Below, one piece after another: positions 7,546 through 16,977 of a DNA stretch of 37,319 bases (position 1 is its first letter; each line of letters opens with the position of its first letter). The DNA is from Mycobacterium sp. (GTDB lineage: Bacteria > Actinomycetota > Actinomycetes > Mycobacteriales > Mycobacteriaceae). The notes below the pieces were generated by a model that searched no databases, had not been told where the DNA came from, and worked only from the letters and a program-made list of their open reading frames with translations. The stretch spans positions 1 through 37,319 of the forward strand of contig JAPLAO010000225.1 in assembly GCA_026393245.1 (NCBI GenBank). The letters run 5' to 3'. A program made the position numbers and the translations under genes.

Positions 7546-8274
7546 TGGTAACAAACGCATGCCGAAGAAAAGCGGCTGCAGCGCCCACGGCACCCACACC
7601 GTGCTGCGTCCCCGCCCCAGCGCCCGCGCCGTGGCTTCAGCCACCTGCGCGGGTGTGCTCGACAATGGCGCGGGATCCATGCCCTCAGTCATCCGGCCGA
7701 TCACGAAACCCGGTCGCACGATCAGTAGCCGCACCCCACTTCCGTGCAGCGCATCGGACAGTCCGCTGGCGAAACCGTCGAGACCTGCCTTGGCCGAGCC
7801 GTAGACGTAGTTGGCCCGCCGCACCCGCACCCCGGCAACCGAGGAGAACACCACCAGCGACCCGCCACCGGCATCACGCATCGAGCCGGCGAGCACCGTC
7901 AGCAGATTGATCTGCGCCACGTAGTCGGTGTGCACGATGGCAACCGCGTGGGCGGAGTCGGCCTCGGCGCGCCCCTGATCGCCGAGGATCCCGAACGCCA
8001 GCACGGCGGTGCCGATAGCTCCGTATTCCCCGATCAGCTTGTCCAGCAGCGGGCCGTGCGAGTCCAAGTTGTCGGCATCGAACTCGACCTTATGCACCGC
8101 CACCGCACCAGCCGCGCGCACCGCCGCTACCTGCTCGCCGAGGCGGTCGGCGCCACGGGCTGCCAGCACCACCGTCGACCCAGGGGCAAGCCGGGTGGCG
8201 AGTTCAACACCGATCTCGCTGCGGCCGCCGAAAATCACGACGACGCCATCGGCCGCGTCGGCCGTGTCATCCAT
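7537..8274 (-). CDS. Short-chain dehydrogenase/reductase, DprE2-like paralogue (Rv2073c type)
   Basis: A 245-residue SDR. The N-terminal VVVIFGGRSEIGVELATRL is the nucleotide-binding loop in the GGxSEIG form seen in DprE2. AVLAFGILGDQGRAE, VVFSSVAGVRVRRANYVYGSAKAGLDGF and LLIVRPGFV follow, and supply the Ser-Tyr-Lys catalytic set (YGSAK). Overall similarity to recalled DprE2 (decaprenyl-phosphoribose epimerase subunit) is evident, but the substrate is unknown. It is first in the run that continues into cobL-cobM-cobK, joined by the 35-bp array. That position does not show a role in cobalamin synthesis; the gene is next to cobL in M. tuberculosis too. GATAAT ends 7 nt upstream of ATG 8274, suggesting a leaderless transcript. 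Confidence 0.85.
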   Translation of the reverse strand: MDDTADAADGVVVIFGGRSEIGVELATRLAPGSTVVLAARGADRLGEQVAAVRAAGAVAVHKVEFDADNLDSHGPLLDKLIGEYGAIGTAVLAFGILGDQGRAEADSAHAVAIVHTDYVAQINLLTVLAGSMRDAGGGSLVVFSSVAGVRVRRANYVYGSAKAGLDGFASGLSDALHGSGVRLLIVRPGFVIGRMTEGMDPAPLSSTPAQVAEATARALGRGRSTVWVPWALQPLFFGMRLLPTK

Positions 8275-8309
8275 GGCTGCGATTATCCACTGCGCTAGCG
8301 TGATCGGTG
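8275..8309. promoter_or_regulatory. Divergent SDR / PPOX-fold promoter
   Basis: On the plus strand TAGCGT (8296-8301) fits TANNNT and ends 8 nt before ATG 8310. On the minus strand GATAAT (8287-8282) ends 7 nt before the SDR ATG. Both genes appear to be transcribed from closely spaced divergent promoters giving leaderless messages (inference from spacing). Confidence 0.45.
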
Positions 8310-8723
8310 ATGGCGAATCAAACCACCCGGCTGACCAGCGACGCTCTCGAATTCCTCTCCGAGCGCCATTTGGCGATGCTGACCACCCTGCGCGCCGACG
8401 GTTCTCCGCACGTGGTAGCCGTCGGCTTCACATTCGACCCGGTGAACCACATCGCCAGGGTGATCACCAGTGACGGATCGCAGAAGGCCATCAACGCCGA
8501 ACGCAGTAGCGTCGGAGTGCTCTCCCAGGTGGACGGCGGCCGGTGGCTGTCCCTGGAGGGCATCGCCGGGGTGAATCGCGACCCCGAGGCCATCCGCGAC
8601 GCCGAGTTGCGCTACGCCCAGCGGTACCGAACACCGCGGCTCAACCCGAAGCGAGTCGTCATCGAGGTGCTCATCAAACGAGTACTCGGATCATCAACGC
8701 TTTTGGAGCGCACCGAGCACTGA
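8310..8723 (+). CDS. Pyridoxamine 5'-phosphate oxidase-fold F420-binding protein (Rv2074 homologue)
   Basis: A 137-residue split-barrel flavin/deazaflavin protein, the same length as M. tuberculosis Rv2074, which is described as an F420H2-dependent biliverdin reductase. Visible features are [33 protein letters not shown] at the N-terminus, typical of the FDOR group, then [15 protein letters not shown] and VSL-type strand [10 protein letters not shown]. The C-terminus is basic ([21 protein letters not shown]). ATG 8310 is preferred over the adjacent GTG 8307. The gene is monocistronic, divergent from the SDR gene and convergent with pepE (12 bp between stops). Specific activity is assigned by homology only. 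Confidence 0.82.
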   Translation: MANQTTRLTSDALEFLSERHLAMLTTLRADGSPHVVAVGFTFDPVNHIARVITSDGSQKAINAERSSVGVLSQVDGGRWLSLEGIAGVNRDPEAIRDAELRYAQRYRTPRLNPKRVVIEVLIKRVLGSSTLLERTEH

Positions 8724-8735
8724 TGCGCTGCGGCT

Positions 8736-9860
8736 TCACTGCCGCAGCGGTACCACTGTCAAGTCATGCGGGCGATTGTTCACCGATAGCGCCCCGTCGG
8801 CGGTGACGATCACGATGTCCTCAATGCGCGCACCCCACTGCCCCGGCAGATAAATTCCAGGTTCGATGCTAAACGCCATGCCTTCAGCCAACTGGAGGTC
8901 ATTTCCGGCGACGATATAGGGCTCCTCGTGCACCGACAGGCCGATGCCGTGGCCGGTGCGGTGCACGAAGTACTCCGCGAGGCCGGCGTCGGCCAACACG
9001 TCGCGGGCGGCGGCGTCGACCTGTTCGGCCGTGACGCCGGGGCGCACTGACGCCACCGCGGCAGCCTGGGCGCTCTGCAGCACCGCGTATTGCTCGGCGA
9101 TCTTCGGTGTCGGTTCACCGAGGCTGTAGGTGCGCGTTGAGTCGGAGTTGTAGCCAGGTTCCACAGGTCCACCGATGTCGACGACAACGATGTCGCCGGC
9201 CTGCAACACCCGGTCCGAGCACTCGTGATGCGGATCGGCCCCGTGCGGTCCCGATCCCACGATGACGAACGCGGCTTCCGAATGCCCCTCAGCCACAATG
9301 GCTTCGGTGATATCGGCGGCGACCTGCGCCTCGGTGCGTCCCGGCGCGAGGAACTCCGGAACCCGGGCGTGCACGCGGTCGATCGCCGCACCCGCGGTGC
9401 GCAGTGCGTCGATCTCGGCGGCGTCCTTGATCATCCGCAGGCCCGCCATGATGTCGGTGCCCAGCACCGGAATTGAGCCCAGTCGCTCGGCCAGCGGCAG
9501 CAGATGTAGCGCGGGCATCGAGTCGGTGACCGCGACCCGTGCATGCCCGCCGAGTGCCAGCGCCACCAGGTTGCCGGGGTTCTCCCCGTCCACCCAGTCC
9601 TGCACCGTCAACCCAAGATCCCCGGCCGCGGAATCGCGCAGCGATGCCAACTCAAGCCGTGGGATGACCATCACCGGGGCACCGGCGGCAGGGATCACAA
9701 GTGCTGTCAGCCGCTCGAAAGTTTGTGCCCGCGAACCGATCAGGTAACGAAGGTCGTAGCCGGGCGTCACCACCAGTCCCGCCAGACCGGCCTGGGCCGC
9801 ACCGGCCGCTGCGGCTGCCAACCGCCGCGCATACACCTCATGGGGAAACCGGGTCGTCAT
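8736..9860 (-). CDS. pepE: Xaa-Pro dipeptidase, M24 family (PepE)
   Basis: A 374-residue cytoplasmic metallopeptidase that hydrolyses Xaa-Pro bonds. The N-terminal creatinase-like domain has [26 protein letters not shown]. The C-terminal pita-bread domain carries the metal ligands: Asp in IVVVDIGG, Asp in [10 protein letters not shown], His in [16 protein letters not shown], Glu in [11 protein letters not shown] and Glu in [12 protein letters not shown] 9860 is chosen because it lies 7 nt after a TAGCCT -10 element and matches the homologue's start; a further upstream in-frame ATG falls inside the divergent gene. It shares a symmetric promoter with the exonuclease gene. Confidence 0.92.
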   Translation of the reverse strand: MTTRFPHEVYARRLAAAAAGAAQAGLAGLVVTPGYDLRYLIGSRAQTFERLTALVIPAAGAPVMVIPRLELASLRDSAAGDLGLTVQDWVDGENPGNLVALALGGHARVAVTDSMPALHLLPLAERLGSIPVLGTDIMAGLRMIKDAAEIDALRTAGAAIDRVHARVPEFLAPGRTEAQVAADITEAIVAEGHSEAAFVIVGSGPHGADPHHECSDRVLQAGDIVVVDIGGPVEPGYNSDSTRTYSLGEPTPKIAEQYAVLQSAQAAAVASVRPGVTAEQVDAAARDVLADAGLAEYFVHRTGHGIGLSVHEEPYIVAGNDLQLAEGMAFSIEPGIYLPGQWGARIEDIVIVTADGALSVNNRPHDLTVVPLRQ

Positions 9861-9867
9861 GACTGTC

Positions 9868-9877
9868 AGGCTAGCGT
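9868..9877. promoter_or_regulatory. Symmetric bidirectional promoter: overlapping -10 elements for pepE and the exonuclease gene
   Basis: AGGCTAGCGT has the form ANNNTANNNT, which gives one TANNNT -10 element on each strand sharing the central TA. The plus element TAGCGT (9872-9877) ends 8 nt before ATG 9886. The minus element TAGCCT (9873-9868) ends 7 nt before the pepE ATG at 9860. Both spacings place the transcription start on or beside the start codon, so both mRNAs should be leaderless. Transcription in one direction would occlude the other (inference). Confidence 0.6.
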
Positions 9878-9885
9878 GGGTGCTC

Positions 9886-10851
9886 ATGTCCGCACCGGTG
9901 TTACTGCTCGACGGCGCCAGCATGTGGTTCCGGTCCTACTTCGGGGTGCCGGCGTCGATCACCGGCCCAGACGGCCAGCCCATCAACGCGGTGCGCGGAT
10001 TCCTCGACAGCGTCGCGACATTGATCACCCAGCACCGGCCCGCGCGCCTGGTGGTGTGCCTCGATCTGGACTGGCGTCCACAGTTCCGGGTTGACCTGAT
10101 TCCCTCGTACAAGGCGCACCGGGTAGCAGAAGAGGGCAGCCCCGTCGGCGCGGACGAGGGCGACATCGAGGAGATACCCGACGACCTCAGTCCACAGGTG
10201 GACATGATCCTGGAGGTTCTCGGGGCATTCGGTATCGCCACCGCCGGAGCCGAGGGTTTCGAGGCAGACGACGTACTCGGCACCCTGGCGGCCGCCGAAC
10301 GGCGCGATCCGGTCGTCGTCGTCAGTGGTGACCGAGACCTGCTGCAACTGGTCGGCGACGACCCCGTTGAGGTCCGGGTGCTCTACATCGGCCAAGGGTT
10401 GAAGAAAGCGACGCTGTTCGGCCCCACCGAGGTCGCGGAACGCTATCGCGTGCCCGCGAACCGCGCCGGTGACGCTTATGCGGAGCTGGCACTGTTGCGC
10501 GGCGACCCCTCCGACGGCCTGCCCGGTGTGTCCGGGGTCGGCGACAAGACCGCGTCGGCCATGCTGATGACGTACGGATCACTGGAGAACATCCTGGCCG
10601 CTGCCCACGACCCGAAGTCCGCGATGCCCAAGGCATTTCGAGCCAAGATCCTGGCCGCCACGGACTACATCGAGGCGGCCAAGCCGGTAGTTCGGGTGGC
10701 CCGCGACGCGCCTGTGCACCTATTCACCGCCGACGACGCGCTGCCATTGCACGCGGCCGACCCCGCCCGGGTGGCCGAGTTGGCCGAGCGTTACGGCCTC
10801 GGCTCAGCTATCGCCCGACTGCAGAAAGCCCTCGACGCGCTACCGAACTGA
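9886..10851 (+). CDS. Stand-alone 5'-3' exonuclease (flap endonuclease family, Rv2090 homologue)
   Basis: A 321-residue protein resembling only the N-terminal 5'-nuclease domain of DNA polymerase I. Metal-binding acidic motifs are LLLDGAS near residue 8, [21 protein letters not shown] and [15 protein letters not shown]. The helix-3-turn-helix DNA-binding motif is [16 protein letters not shown]. No polymerase domain follows. The role is expected in removal of RNA primers or 5' flaps in replication and repair; redundancy with PolA is likely. ATG 9886 fits the leaderless promoter at 9872-9877. The M. tuberculosis homologue is annotated somewhat longer. Confidence 0.88.
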   Translation: MSAPVLLLDGASMWFRSYFGVPASITGPDGQPINAVRGFLDSVATLITQHRPARLVVCLDLDWRPQFRVDLIPSYKAHRVAEEGSPVGADEGDIEEIPDDLSPQVDMILEVLGAFGIATAGAEGFEADDVLGTLAAAERRDPVVVVSGDRDLLQLVGDDPVEVRVLYIGQGLKKATLFGPTEVAERYRVPANRAGDAYAELALLRGDPSDGLPGVSGVGDKTASAMLMTYGSLENILAAAHDPKSAMPKAFRAKILAATDYIEAAKPVVRVARDAPVHLFTADDALPLHAADPARVAELAERYGLGSAIARLQKALDALPN

Positions 10852-10873
10852 GCAGCGCCCGCGCGAGGGGGCC

Positions 10874-10997
10874 GCCTACTTCACCCCATGACGGCGCCAA
10901 GCGCCTACTTCACCCCATGACGGCGCCAAGCGCCTACTTCACCCCATGACGGCGCCAAGCGCCTACTTCACCCGATGACGGCGCCAAGCGCCTACTT
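10874..10997. repeat. 29-bp tandem array (4.3 copies) between convergent genes, with a hairpin at each unit junction
   Basis: Units are 10874-10902, 10903-10931, 10932-10960 and 10961-10989, then 8 bases (10990-10997) that include the DUF4333 stop codon. The first three are identical; the fourth has one change (CCCC to CCCG). On the minus strand each unit repeats the gene's end, AAG TAG GC. Each unit junction forms GGCGC-CAA-GCGCC, a 5-bp GC stem with a 3-nt loop, on either strand, giving four hairpins in the gap between two gene ends. Mycobacterial terminators often lack a U-tract, so a tandem bidirectional terminator is plausible (inference). Confidence 0.93.
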
Positions 10998-11786
10998 GGG
11001 CCGGCCGACCTCGTAGGTGCCCTTGTCATCCTGGAAGGTCACCGTCACCTGACGCTTGGTGCCGTCGATGCTCACCTCGCAGGTGAAGGTGTCGCCCTTC
11101 TTGACCGTCGGGTTCTGGCCGTTGTTGCACTTGACGTCGTTGACGTTCTTGGCGCCGTAACCGTTGGCCTCATCGGTGAGGATCTGCTGCACACCCTGCT
11201 GGGCTTTGTTCACATCGAGTTTGGTGGTGACGAAGAAACCCGGCTTGACGAAACCGAGCACCAGAACCGCGGCCAGCAACAGCGCGGCCAGCGATCCGAG
11301 GATGATCGCGGTGGTCCGCGTCGACTTCGGGGCCGCGACTTCGGCGCCGGGCTGTCCGTATGGGTACTGCCCAGGCTGCCCGGGCGGCGGGTAGGCCCCC
11401 GGTTGCGGGTACTGGCCGTACTGCTGCGGCGCGCCGTACGGGCCGGGCTGTCCGGGCTGGCCGTACTGACCGGGCTGGCCGTACTGACCGGGCTGGCCGT
11501 AGGCCGCGGGGTTGTAGTCGGTCGGTGCGCCGTAGGCCTGGGTGGGCGGGTAGCCCGGCACCGGCGGTTGGCCGTACTGCGGGTACTGCTGCGGGTTGTA
11601 GGCCGGCGGCTGACCCCAAACCGGAGCCTCCGCGCCAGGCTGGCCCCAGGCGGGCGCCTCGGTGCCCGGGTACTCCTGAGGCTGCCACGCCGGCGCCGAC
11701 GGGTAGGAGGGATCGGCGCCGGTGGCAGGCTGATCGGTGCCCGGCACCTGCCAGGGGTTGGGGTCAGATCCCTGCGGTCCGCTCAT
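10992..11786 (-). CDS. DUF4333 membrane protein with Pro/Gln/Gly/Tyr-rich N-terminus (Rv2091c homologue)
   Basis: A 264-residue single-pass membrane protein of unknown function. Residues 1 to about 150 are a low-complexity cytoplasmic segment rich in P, Q, G, Y and A, with PGQYGQ hexapeptides from an 18-bp DNA repeat (about 11454-11506). One transmembrane helix follows ([23 protein letters not shown]). The external C-terminal domain (about 185-264) has two cysteines (VKCNNGQ and FTCEVSIDG), typical of DUF4333. ATG 11786 has GAGGAGAG 5-12 nt upstream. The leader holds three GNRA hairpins, and the stop codon starts the 29-bp array. Such proline-rich tails in mycobacteria often bind envelope or division partners; no partner can be named here. 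Confidence 0.85.
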   Translation of the reverse strand: MSGPQGSDPNPWQVPGTDQPATGADPSYPSAPAWQPQEYPGTEAPAWGQPGAEAPVWGQPPAYNPQQYPQYGQPPVPGYPPTQAYGAPTDYNPAAYGQPGQYGQPGQYGQPGQPGPYGAPQQYGQYPQPGAYPPPGQPGQYPYGQPGAEVAAPKSTRTTAIILGSLAALLLAAVLVLGFVKPGFFVTTKLDVNKAQQGVQQILTDEANGYGAKNVNDVKCNNGQNPTVKKGDTFTCEVSIDGTKRQVTVTFQDDKGTYEVGRPK

Positions 11787-11807
11787 CAGTCTCTCCTCGG
11801 TCGGTCC

Positions 11808-11874
11808 GGGGCTCTCGCCCCAAACGGTCTGGGGGTTTGCGCCCCACGACAGTCGCTGCTGGGGCTCACGCCCT
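11808..11874 (-). promoter_or_regulatory. Three tandem GNRA-tetraloop hairpins in the leader of the DUF4333 gene
   Basis: On the minus strand three small stem-loops lie between the helY stop and the DUF4333 start. The first is GGGC-GTGA-GCCC (11873-11862, within 11874-11861). The second is GGGG-C-GCAA-A-CCCC (11845-11832). The third is GGGGC-GAGA-GCCCC (11821-11808). Loops are GUGA, GCAA and GAGA, all GNRA, although the loop bases differ. The last hairpin ends 21 nt before the start codon and just before the Shine-Dalgarno. A role in the 3' end of helY mRNA or in translation of the next gene is inference. Confidence 0.6.
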
Positions 11875-11910
11875 ACAAAGAACGTTCCTCACCGTACCGT
11901 TTGCCTCACC

Positions 11911-14724
11911 CTAGCCGCTGTCAACAGCCACGACGCCGCGCCGGATGTCGTCGATCGCGCGTTTTGCCGCAGTACGCACCGAGGATTCGGGCGCGGCGTT
12001 GCGAACCTGATCCAGCAGGTCGAGCACCTGACGGCACCACCGCACGAAATCCCCCGCCGGGAGCGCAGCACCGCTGCCCGCGACGTCCGAGGCGTCCAGT
12101 GCGGCGGCCAGGTCGCCGGTGGTGGCCCACCGGTAGACGGCCGGCACGAAGCCCTCATCGGGTTCCCGCGACGGGTTCAGCCGAAGCCGATGCTCATCGG
12201 CACGAAGCGCACTCGACATCCGCCGGGTCGAAGCAAGTGCTTGGCGCACGGCCGGGGTCGGCATGTCGATCGCATGCGCGGGGGTGGGCCCATCGCTGCC
12301 ACGGGTTTCGAACACCAGGGCCGAGAGCACCGCAGCCAACTCTGCCGGCTGCAACCCCTTCCAGGCCCCGGTCCGCAGACACTCGGCAACCAAAAGGTCA
12401 CTCTCGCTGTAGATCCGCGCCAGCAGCCGCCCGTCGGCGCTCACCTGAAGATCGCCCGCGTCACCATCGGTGGCGACGTACCCGCGTTCGGTCAGCAGGC
12501 CAACAATCTGATCGAAGGTCCGGGCCAGTGAATTGGTCGCCGCGGCGACCTTCGCGCGGATCTGCTCGTTGTCCCGCTCGACCCGCAGATAGCGCTCGGT
12601 CGCTCGCGCCAGGGCCTCGCGGTCCGCCAGCCGGTGGCCCGGATGCCGGCGCATCTCATCGCGCAGAGCCACCAACTCGGGGTCGGCACCATCGGCATCG
12701 TCGGCACCGCCGCGCCGCTTGCGGTCCACCGCAATGATCAGACCGTCTGCGGCCGAACGCAGCGCGGACGCCAGATCTCGTCGCACCCGCGGTTGACGGT
12801 GCTCGACCCGCTTGGGCAGGGCCATGGTGCCCACCGGTGCCGCAGACGCCGGATAGTCCACCGAGGAAATCCTTCCGGCCCAACGGTTTTCGGTCAGCAC
12901 CAGCGGCCGGGGATCATCGGAGTCGTTGGCCGCCTCCAGCACCACGGCCAGCCCGGCACGTCGGCCGGTCACGGTGATGATGTCGCCGCGCCGCAGCGAT
13001 GCCAATGCGCTGCCGGCTGCCTGCCGACGCTGCAGCCGTGACGCTCGCGACTGAAGGCGTTCCCGCTCACTGAGCTTCGCCCGAAGCCGCGCGTAGTCGA
13101 GGATCGCAGGCTCGACCGCGTCGGCGTGCCGCTTCCAGCCCAACTCGCCCGCGATGTCATCGAGCATCTTCTCGCCACGCTCGACGCCGCGGACCAGGCT
13201 GACCACCGAACGGTCGGCCTGGTACTGGGCGAATGATCGCTCCAGCAAGCGATGGGCCTGCTCTGGGTTCATCTGGCTGACCAGGTTGATCGTCATGTTG
13301 TACGACGGCGCGAAGGAACTGCGCAGCGGAAAGGTGCGGGTGGACGCCAAACCGGCGATCTCGGCGGGTTCGGCGCCGCTGTCCTGGGAATGCCAGATCA
13401 CCACCGCGTGGCCTTCGACATCGATGCCGCGACGCCCGGCACGTCCGGTCAACTGGGTGTACTCCCCCGGCGTCAGCGGCATGTGTTGTTCGCCGTTGAA
13501 CTTCACCAGTTTCTCCAGGACCACGGTGCGCGCGGGCATGTTGATACCCAAAGCCAATGTCTCAGTGGCGAATACGGCCTTGATCAACCCTGCGGAGAAG
13601 AGTTCTTCCACGGTGTGGCGGAATACTGGCAGCATTCCGGCGTGGTGAGCGGCGAGTCCACGCAGTAGGCCCTCGCGCCACTCGTAGTAGTCCAGCACCT
13701 CGAGGTCGGCGTCGGCCAGTTCGCCGCAACGCCGGTCGATCACCTCGGCGATGCGGACCCGGTCGGACTCGCTTGTTAGCCGCAGCGAACTGCGCAGACA
13801 TTGTTTGACGGCCGCGTCACAACCGGCTCGGGAAAAGATAAACGTGATCGCCGGCAGCAGACCTTCGCGGTCCAGTGTGGCGATCACATCGGGCCGAGGC
13901 GGTGGCCGGTTCAGTCCGGACCCGCCGCCTCGCGAACCCCCACGCCCCCCACCCCGATGCCGTGGCTGCCAGTCTGCGAGTCGGTCGGCCTCCTTCCGGT
14001 TGGCGATATGCCGCATGAGTTCGGGATCCACCCTGTTCTGGTTTTTGTTCCCGTCGCCCTGGTCCGGAGTACTGGCGGAGTAATCGAAGAGATCGAACAG
14101 TCGCTTGCCCACCAGCACGTGCTGCCACAGCGGCACCGGCCGGTGCTCGTCGACTACCACGGTGGTGTCACCGCGCACGGTCTTAATCCACCCGCCGAAC
14201 TCCTCGGCGTTACTGACCGTGGCTGACAGACTCACCAGTCGCACATGTTCAGGCAGGTGCAGGATCACCTCCTCCCACACCGCGCCGCGCATCCGGTCGG
14301 CCAGGAAGTGCACCTCGTCCATCACCACATACGAAAGCCCCTGCAGGGCATCGGAACCCGCGTAGAGCATGTTGCGGAGCACCTCGGTGGTCATCACCAC
14401 CACCGGAGCGTCACCATTGATCGACTGGTCGCCGGTCAGCAGTCCGATCCGTTCGGCACCGTAGCGGGCAACCAGGTCGTTGTGTTTCTGGTTGCTCAGT
14501 GCCTTGATAGGCGTGGTGTAGAAACACTTCTGCCCGGCCGCCAGTGCCAGGTGCACGGCGAATTCCCCGACCACGGTCTTGCCCGCACCGGTCGGCGCGC
14601 ACACCAGCACACCGTGGCCGCGTTCCAGCGCCTCGCAGGACTGGACCTGGAACCCGTCGAGCCGAAAGCTCAACTGTCCGGCGAAATCGGCCAACTGAGA
14701 ATCGGGGTCAGGTGATGTCGTCAT
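11911..14724 (-). CDS. helY: ATP-dependent RNA/DNA helicase HelY (Ski2-like)
   Basis: A 937-residue superfamily 2 helicase. Motif I is APTGAGKT (43-50), [10 protein letters not shown] (71-80) is Ia, DEVH (136-139) is II and SAT (167-169) is [23 protein letters not shown] and [12 protein letters not shown] hold motifs V and VI. The C-terminal half matches the Ski2/Mtr4 helical region, suggesting RNA unwinding in turnover. Residues 256-270 form an Arg/Gly-rich loop ([16 protein letters not shown]) between the RecA lobes, a possible RNA-binding RGG insertion. The gene begins inside the last codons of tatC (17-bp overlap), so helY is probably cotranscribed with tatA-tatC. Confidence 0.93.
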   Translation of the reverse strand: MTTSPDPDSQLADFAGQLSFRLDGFQVQSCEALERGHGVLVCAPTGAGKTVVGEFAVHLALAAGQKCFYTTPIKALSNQKHNDLVARYGAERIGLLTGDQSINGDAPVVVMTTEVLRNMLYAGSDALQGLSYVVMDEVHFLADRMRGAVWEEVILHLPEHVRLVSLSATVSNAEEFGGWIKTVRGDTTVVVDEHRPVPLWQHVLVGKRLFDLFDYSASTPDQGDGNKNQNRVDPELMRHIANRKEADRLADWQPRHRGGGRGGSRGGGSGLNRPPPRPDVIATLDREGLLPAITFIFSRAGCDAAVKQCLRSSLRLTSESDRVRIAEVIDRRCGELADADLEVLDYYEWREGLLRGLAAHHAGMLPVFRHTVEELFSAGLIKAVFATETLALGINMPARTVVLEKLVKFNGEQHMPLTPGEYTQLTGRAGRRGIDVEGHAVVIWHSQDSGAEPAEIAGLASTRTFPLRSSFAPSYNMTINLVSQMNPEQAHRLLERSFAQYQADRSVVSLVRGVERGEKMLDDIAGELGWKRHADAVEPAILDYARLRAKLSERERLQSRASRLQRRQAAGSALASLRRGDIITVTGRRAGLAVVLEAANDSDDPRPLVLTENRWAGRISSVDYPASAAPVGTMALPKRVEHRQPRVRRDLASALRSAADGLIIAVDRKRRGGADDADGADPELVALRDEMRRHPGHRLADREALARATERYLRVERDNEQIRAKVAAATNSLARTFDQIVGLLTERGYVATDGDAGDLQVSADGRLLARIYSESDLLVAECLRTGAWKGLQPAELAAVLSALVFETRGSDGPTPAHAIDMPTPAVRQALASTRRMSSALRADEHRLRLNPSREPDEGFVPAVYRWATTGDLAAALDASDVAGSGAALPAGDFVRWCRQVLDLLDQVRNAAPESSVRTAAKRAIDDIRRGVVAVDSG

Positions 14725-15652
14725 GTTCAGGCCCCGTTCGTGCCGGAGCGGCCACCGGAGTCGGGGCCTCGATGGGAGCCGCCTGATCGTCAGGCACGGC
14801 GATCACGGCTTCCCGCTTGGCTTTTCGCCTGTCATGAACACGCGTCACCTGGATCGCGAACTCCAGCAACAACGTCAGCGCGAAACCCAGCGACAGCATG
14901 GAGAATGGGTCCGAACCCGGTGTCGCGATCGCGGCGAAGGCGAAGACACCGAAGATCAGTCCCCGTCGCCAGGACTTCAGCTTCTCATAGCTGAGCACAC
15001 CGATGACGTTGAGCATGATGATCAGCAGCGGGAACTCGAAACTGACCCCGAAGACCAGCAGCAGGTTGATCAGGAACCCGAAATAACGGTCACCCGACAG
15101 CGCGGTGACCTGGGTTTCGCTACCGACGGTCAGCAAGAAGTACAGAGCCTTCGCCAGCACGACATAGGCCAGCACTGCGCCACCAACGAACAACGTCGCG
15201 GCCGAGACCACGAAGGTAAAAGCGAACCTGCGTTCGTTGCGGTAGAGGCCCGGGGTGATGAAGGCCCACAGTTCGTAGAGCCAGACCGGGCAGGCCAGCA
15301 CGATCCCGGCGGTCAGACCGACCTTGAGGCGCAGCATGAACTGGTCGAACGGCGCGGTGGCCAGCAGCCGGCATCCGCCGTCGGAGCTGATATCGGCGCG
15401 CGCTGACTCCGGTAGCGCACAGTACGGGTGGCGCAGCAGTTCGCCCAGGCTCTCCATCCCGAAGAATCCGTGGCTGTACCAGAGGAAGCCGACGACGGTG
15501 GTCAGGGCGACGGCGCCCACCGAGATCAGCAGACGCGTCCGCAATTCCCGCACATGCTCGACAAGGGACATGGTGCCGTCGGGGTTGGTGGCGGCACGCC
15601 GCTGTCGCGGGTCCAGACGGGATAGAAATGTGGGGGTGCGCACGGCGTTCAC
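14708..15652 (-). CDS. tatC: Sec-independent protein translocase subunit TatC
   Basis: TatC is the six-span membrane receptor of the twin-arginine pathway that binds folded precursor signal peptides. The 314-residue protein shows the conserved N-terminal [15 protein letters not shown] (cytoplasmic helix and TM1), the periplasmic loop with two Cys residues, [12 protein letters not shown], and [18 protein letters not shown]. The C-terminal tail after the last helix is long and charged. GTG 15652 is used; a later internal start at MSLVEH is possible. It follows tatA by 34 bp and overlaps helY. The order pafB-pafC-tatA-tatC-helY matches M. tuberculosis. Confidence 0.94.
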   Translation of the reverse strand: MNAVRTPTFLSRLDPRQRRAATNPDGTMSLVEHVRELRTRLLISVGAVALTTVVGFLWYSHGFFGMESLGELLRHPYCALPESARADISSDGGCRLLATAPFDQFMLRLKVGLTAGIVLACPVWLYELWAFITPGLYRNERRFAFTFVVSAATLFVGGAVLAYVVLAKALYFLLTVGSETQVTALSGDRYFGFLINLLLVFGVSFEFPLLIIMLNVIGVLSYEKLKSWRRGLIFGVFAFAAIATPGSDPFSMLSLGFALTLLLEFAIQVTRVHDRRKAKREAVIAVPDDQAAPIEAPTPVAAPARTGPEHDDIT

Positions 15653-15686
15653 CTAGCGGCGCTCGGCGCCGGCCGTGCTGGTCGGG

Positions 15687-15947
15687 TCAGACCGGCCGGG
15701 CGTCGGTCGGGTTGGACGCGGGCGGAGCCACCGGTGCCTCAACGCGCTCGGAGGCCACCTGCGCCGCGGGCTGCACGGGAGTGACGGTGTCGGTCTTGCC
15801 GTCGGCCTGCAGTTCCTTGACCTCGGACTTGAAGATGCGCATCGACTTACCCAGTGACCGCGCCGCATCGGGCAGCCGCTTTGCCCCGAAAAGCAACACA
15901 CCCACGCCGAGAAGGATCAACCAGTGCCACGGACTAAGACTGCCCAT
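15687..15947 (-). CDS. tatA: Sec-independent protein translocase subunit TatA
   Basis: TatA polymerises to form the Tat translocation site. The 86-residue protein has the standard plan: one N-terminal membrane helix ([20 protein letters not shown]) with the conserved FGAKRLP hinge, an amphipathic helix ([20 protein letters not shown]), and a disordered acidic/Pro-rich tail. A GGGAGG-like Shine-Dalgarno lies about 5-10 nt before ATG 15947. It is the upstream partner of tatC. Confidence 0.94.
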   Translation of the reverse strand: MGSLSPWHWLILLGVGVLLFGAKRLPDAARSLGKSMRIFKSEVKELQADGKTDTVTPVQPAAQVASERVEAPVAPPASNPTDARPV

Positions 15948-16011
15948 CAGTTACCTCCCAGAAGTCGATTCGATGCTACCCCACCTGGCCCTGGGTGAAG
16001 CCGGACCGGAC

Positions 16012-16977
16012 TCAGTCGGCGAGATCGGCATAGGCGGCCAGTCCGTTGGTCGCGGCCTGGCGCACGCTGCGCACCAGGGACTCGGGCGCGAGTACCTGCA
16101 CATCCGCGCCGAAGCCCAGGATGAGCCTGGTCATCCACTCCTGCGCGGCGAAGGTCATGGCGGCCTCGAAGTAGCCGTCGGGTAGTTCCCGCAGCACCCG
16201 TACCGGGAAGTACTCCAGCATCCATGCCGCCCGGGGACCGACCCGCAACGTCGCCGACGGCAACGAGGGATCGGCGTCGAATAACGCGGTGTTCGGCGGG
16301 GCGTCGAGTGCCGGGCGCGGCGGGGCCGCGGCCTCGTCGAGCACATCAGCATCGACGATCCGGTCGAACCGGAACAGTCGCACGCCCTCGGCCTCGCGGC
16401 ACCAGGCCTCCACGTAACTGTGGTCGCCGACGAGCACCACCCGGATCGGGTCGACGATGCGACGCGACAGGGTGTCGCGGGATGCCGAGTAGTACTCGAT
16501 CACCAGGGCGCGGGAGTCGCGGACTGCGGCGCGCACCGCGGCGGCGGCGCCACTCTCGGCCGGGGCCGGTTCGTCGACCGCGGCCGGTACGTCGTCATCG
16601 ATTACCGTCCCGGCGGCCGCCTCGATTTTGGCGATCGCACTGCGGGCCGCTGCCGGGTCCAGTACGCCCGGGATGTCCGCGAGCGCACGCAGTGCCACCA
16701 GCAGACCGGTGGCCTCGGGCGAGGTGAGCCGAAGCGGCCGGTCCATCCCCGCGGAGAAGGTGACCTTGATGGTGTCGCCGGACAACTCGAAGTCGATCAG
16801 GTCGCCCGGGCCGTAGCCGGGCAGTCCGCACAACCACAGTTGGTTGACGTCCTGTTCGAGTTGCTTGCGGGTGACCCCGAGATCGGCGGCCGCCTTGGCG
16901 TAGGTGGTCCGCGGGTTCGCCTGGAAGTACGGAACCATGTTGAGCAACCGCACCAGGCGGGTGGACACCGGCGTCAT
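16012..16977 (-). CDS. pafC: WYL-domain transcriptional regulator PafC
   Basis: PafC pairs with PafB as the transcriptional activator of the LexA/RecA-independent DNA damage response in mycobacteria. The 321-residue protein has an N-terminal winged-helix segment (TRLVRLLNMVPYFQANPRTTYAKAAADLGVTRKQLEQDV), then a WYL domain (ALVIEYYSASRDTLSRRIVDPIRV, SYVEAWCREAEGVRLFRFDRI) and a C-terminal WCX-like extension. ATG 16977 overlaps the pafB stop as ATGA (16977-16974), indicating coupled translation and a fixed stoichiometry of the two subunits. Longer in-frame extension upstream lies inside pafB and is not supported. Confidence 0.92.
   Translation of the reverse strand: MTPVSTRLVRLLNMVPYFQANPRTTYAKAAADLGVTRKQLEQDVNQLWLCGLPGYGPGDLIDFELSGDTIKVTFSAGMDRPLRLTSPEATGLLVALRALADIPGVLDPAAARSAIAKIEAAAGTVIDDDVPAAVDEPAPAESGAAAAVRAAVRDSRALVIEYYSASRDTLSRRIVDPIRVVLVGDHSYVEAWCREAEGVRLFRFDRIVDADVLDEAAAPPRPALDAPPNTALFDADPSLPSATLRVGPRAAWMLEYFPVRVLRELPDGYFEAAMTFAAQEWMTRLILGFGADVQVLAPESLVRSVRQAATNGLAAYADLAD

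Noticed and set aside
11447-11513. 18-bp repeat in the DUF4333 gene as a separate regulatory element
   Set aside because: It is in frame and simply encodes PGQYGQ units of the low-complexity tail.
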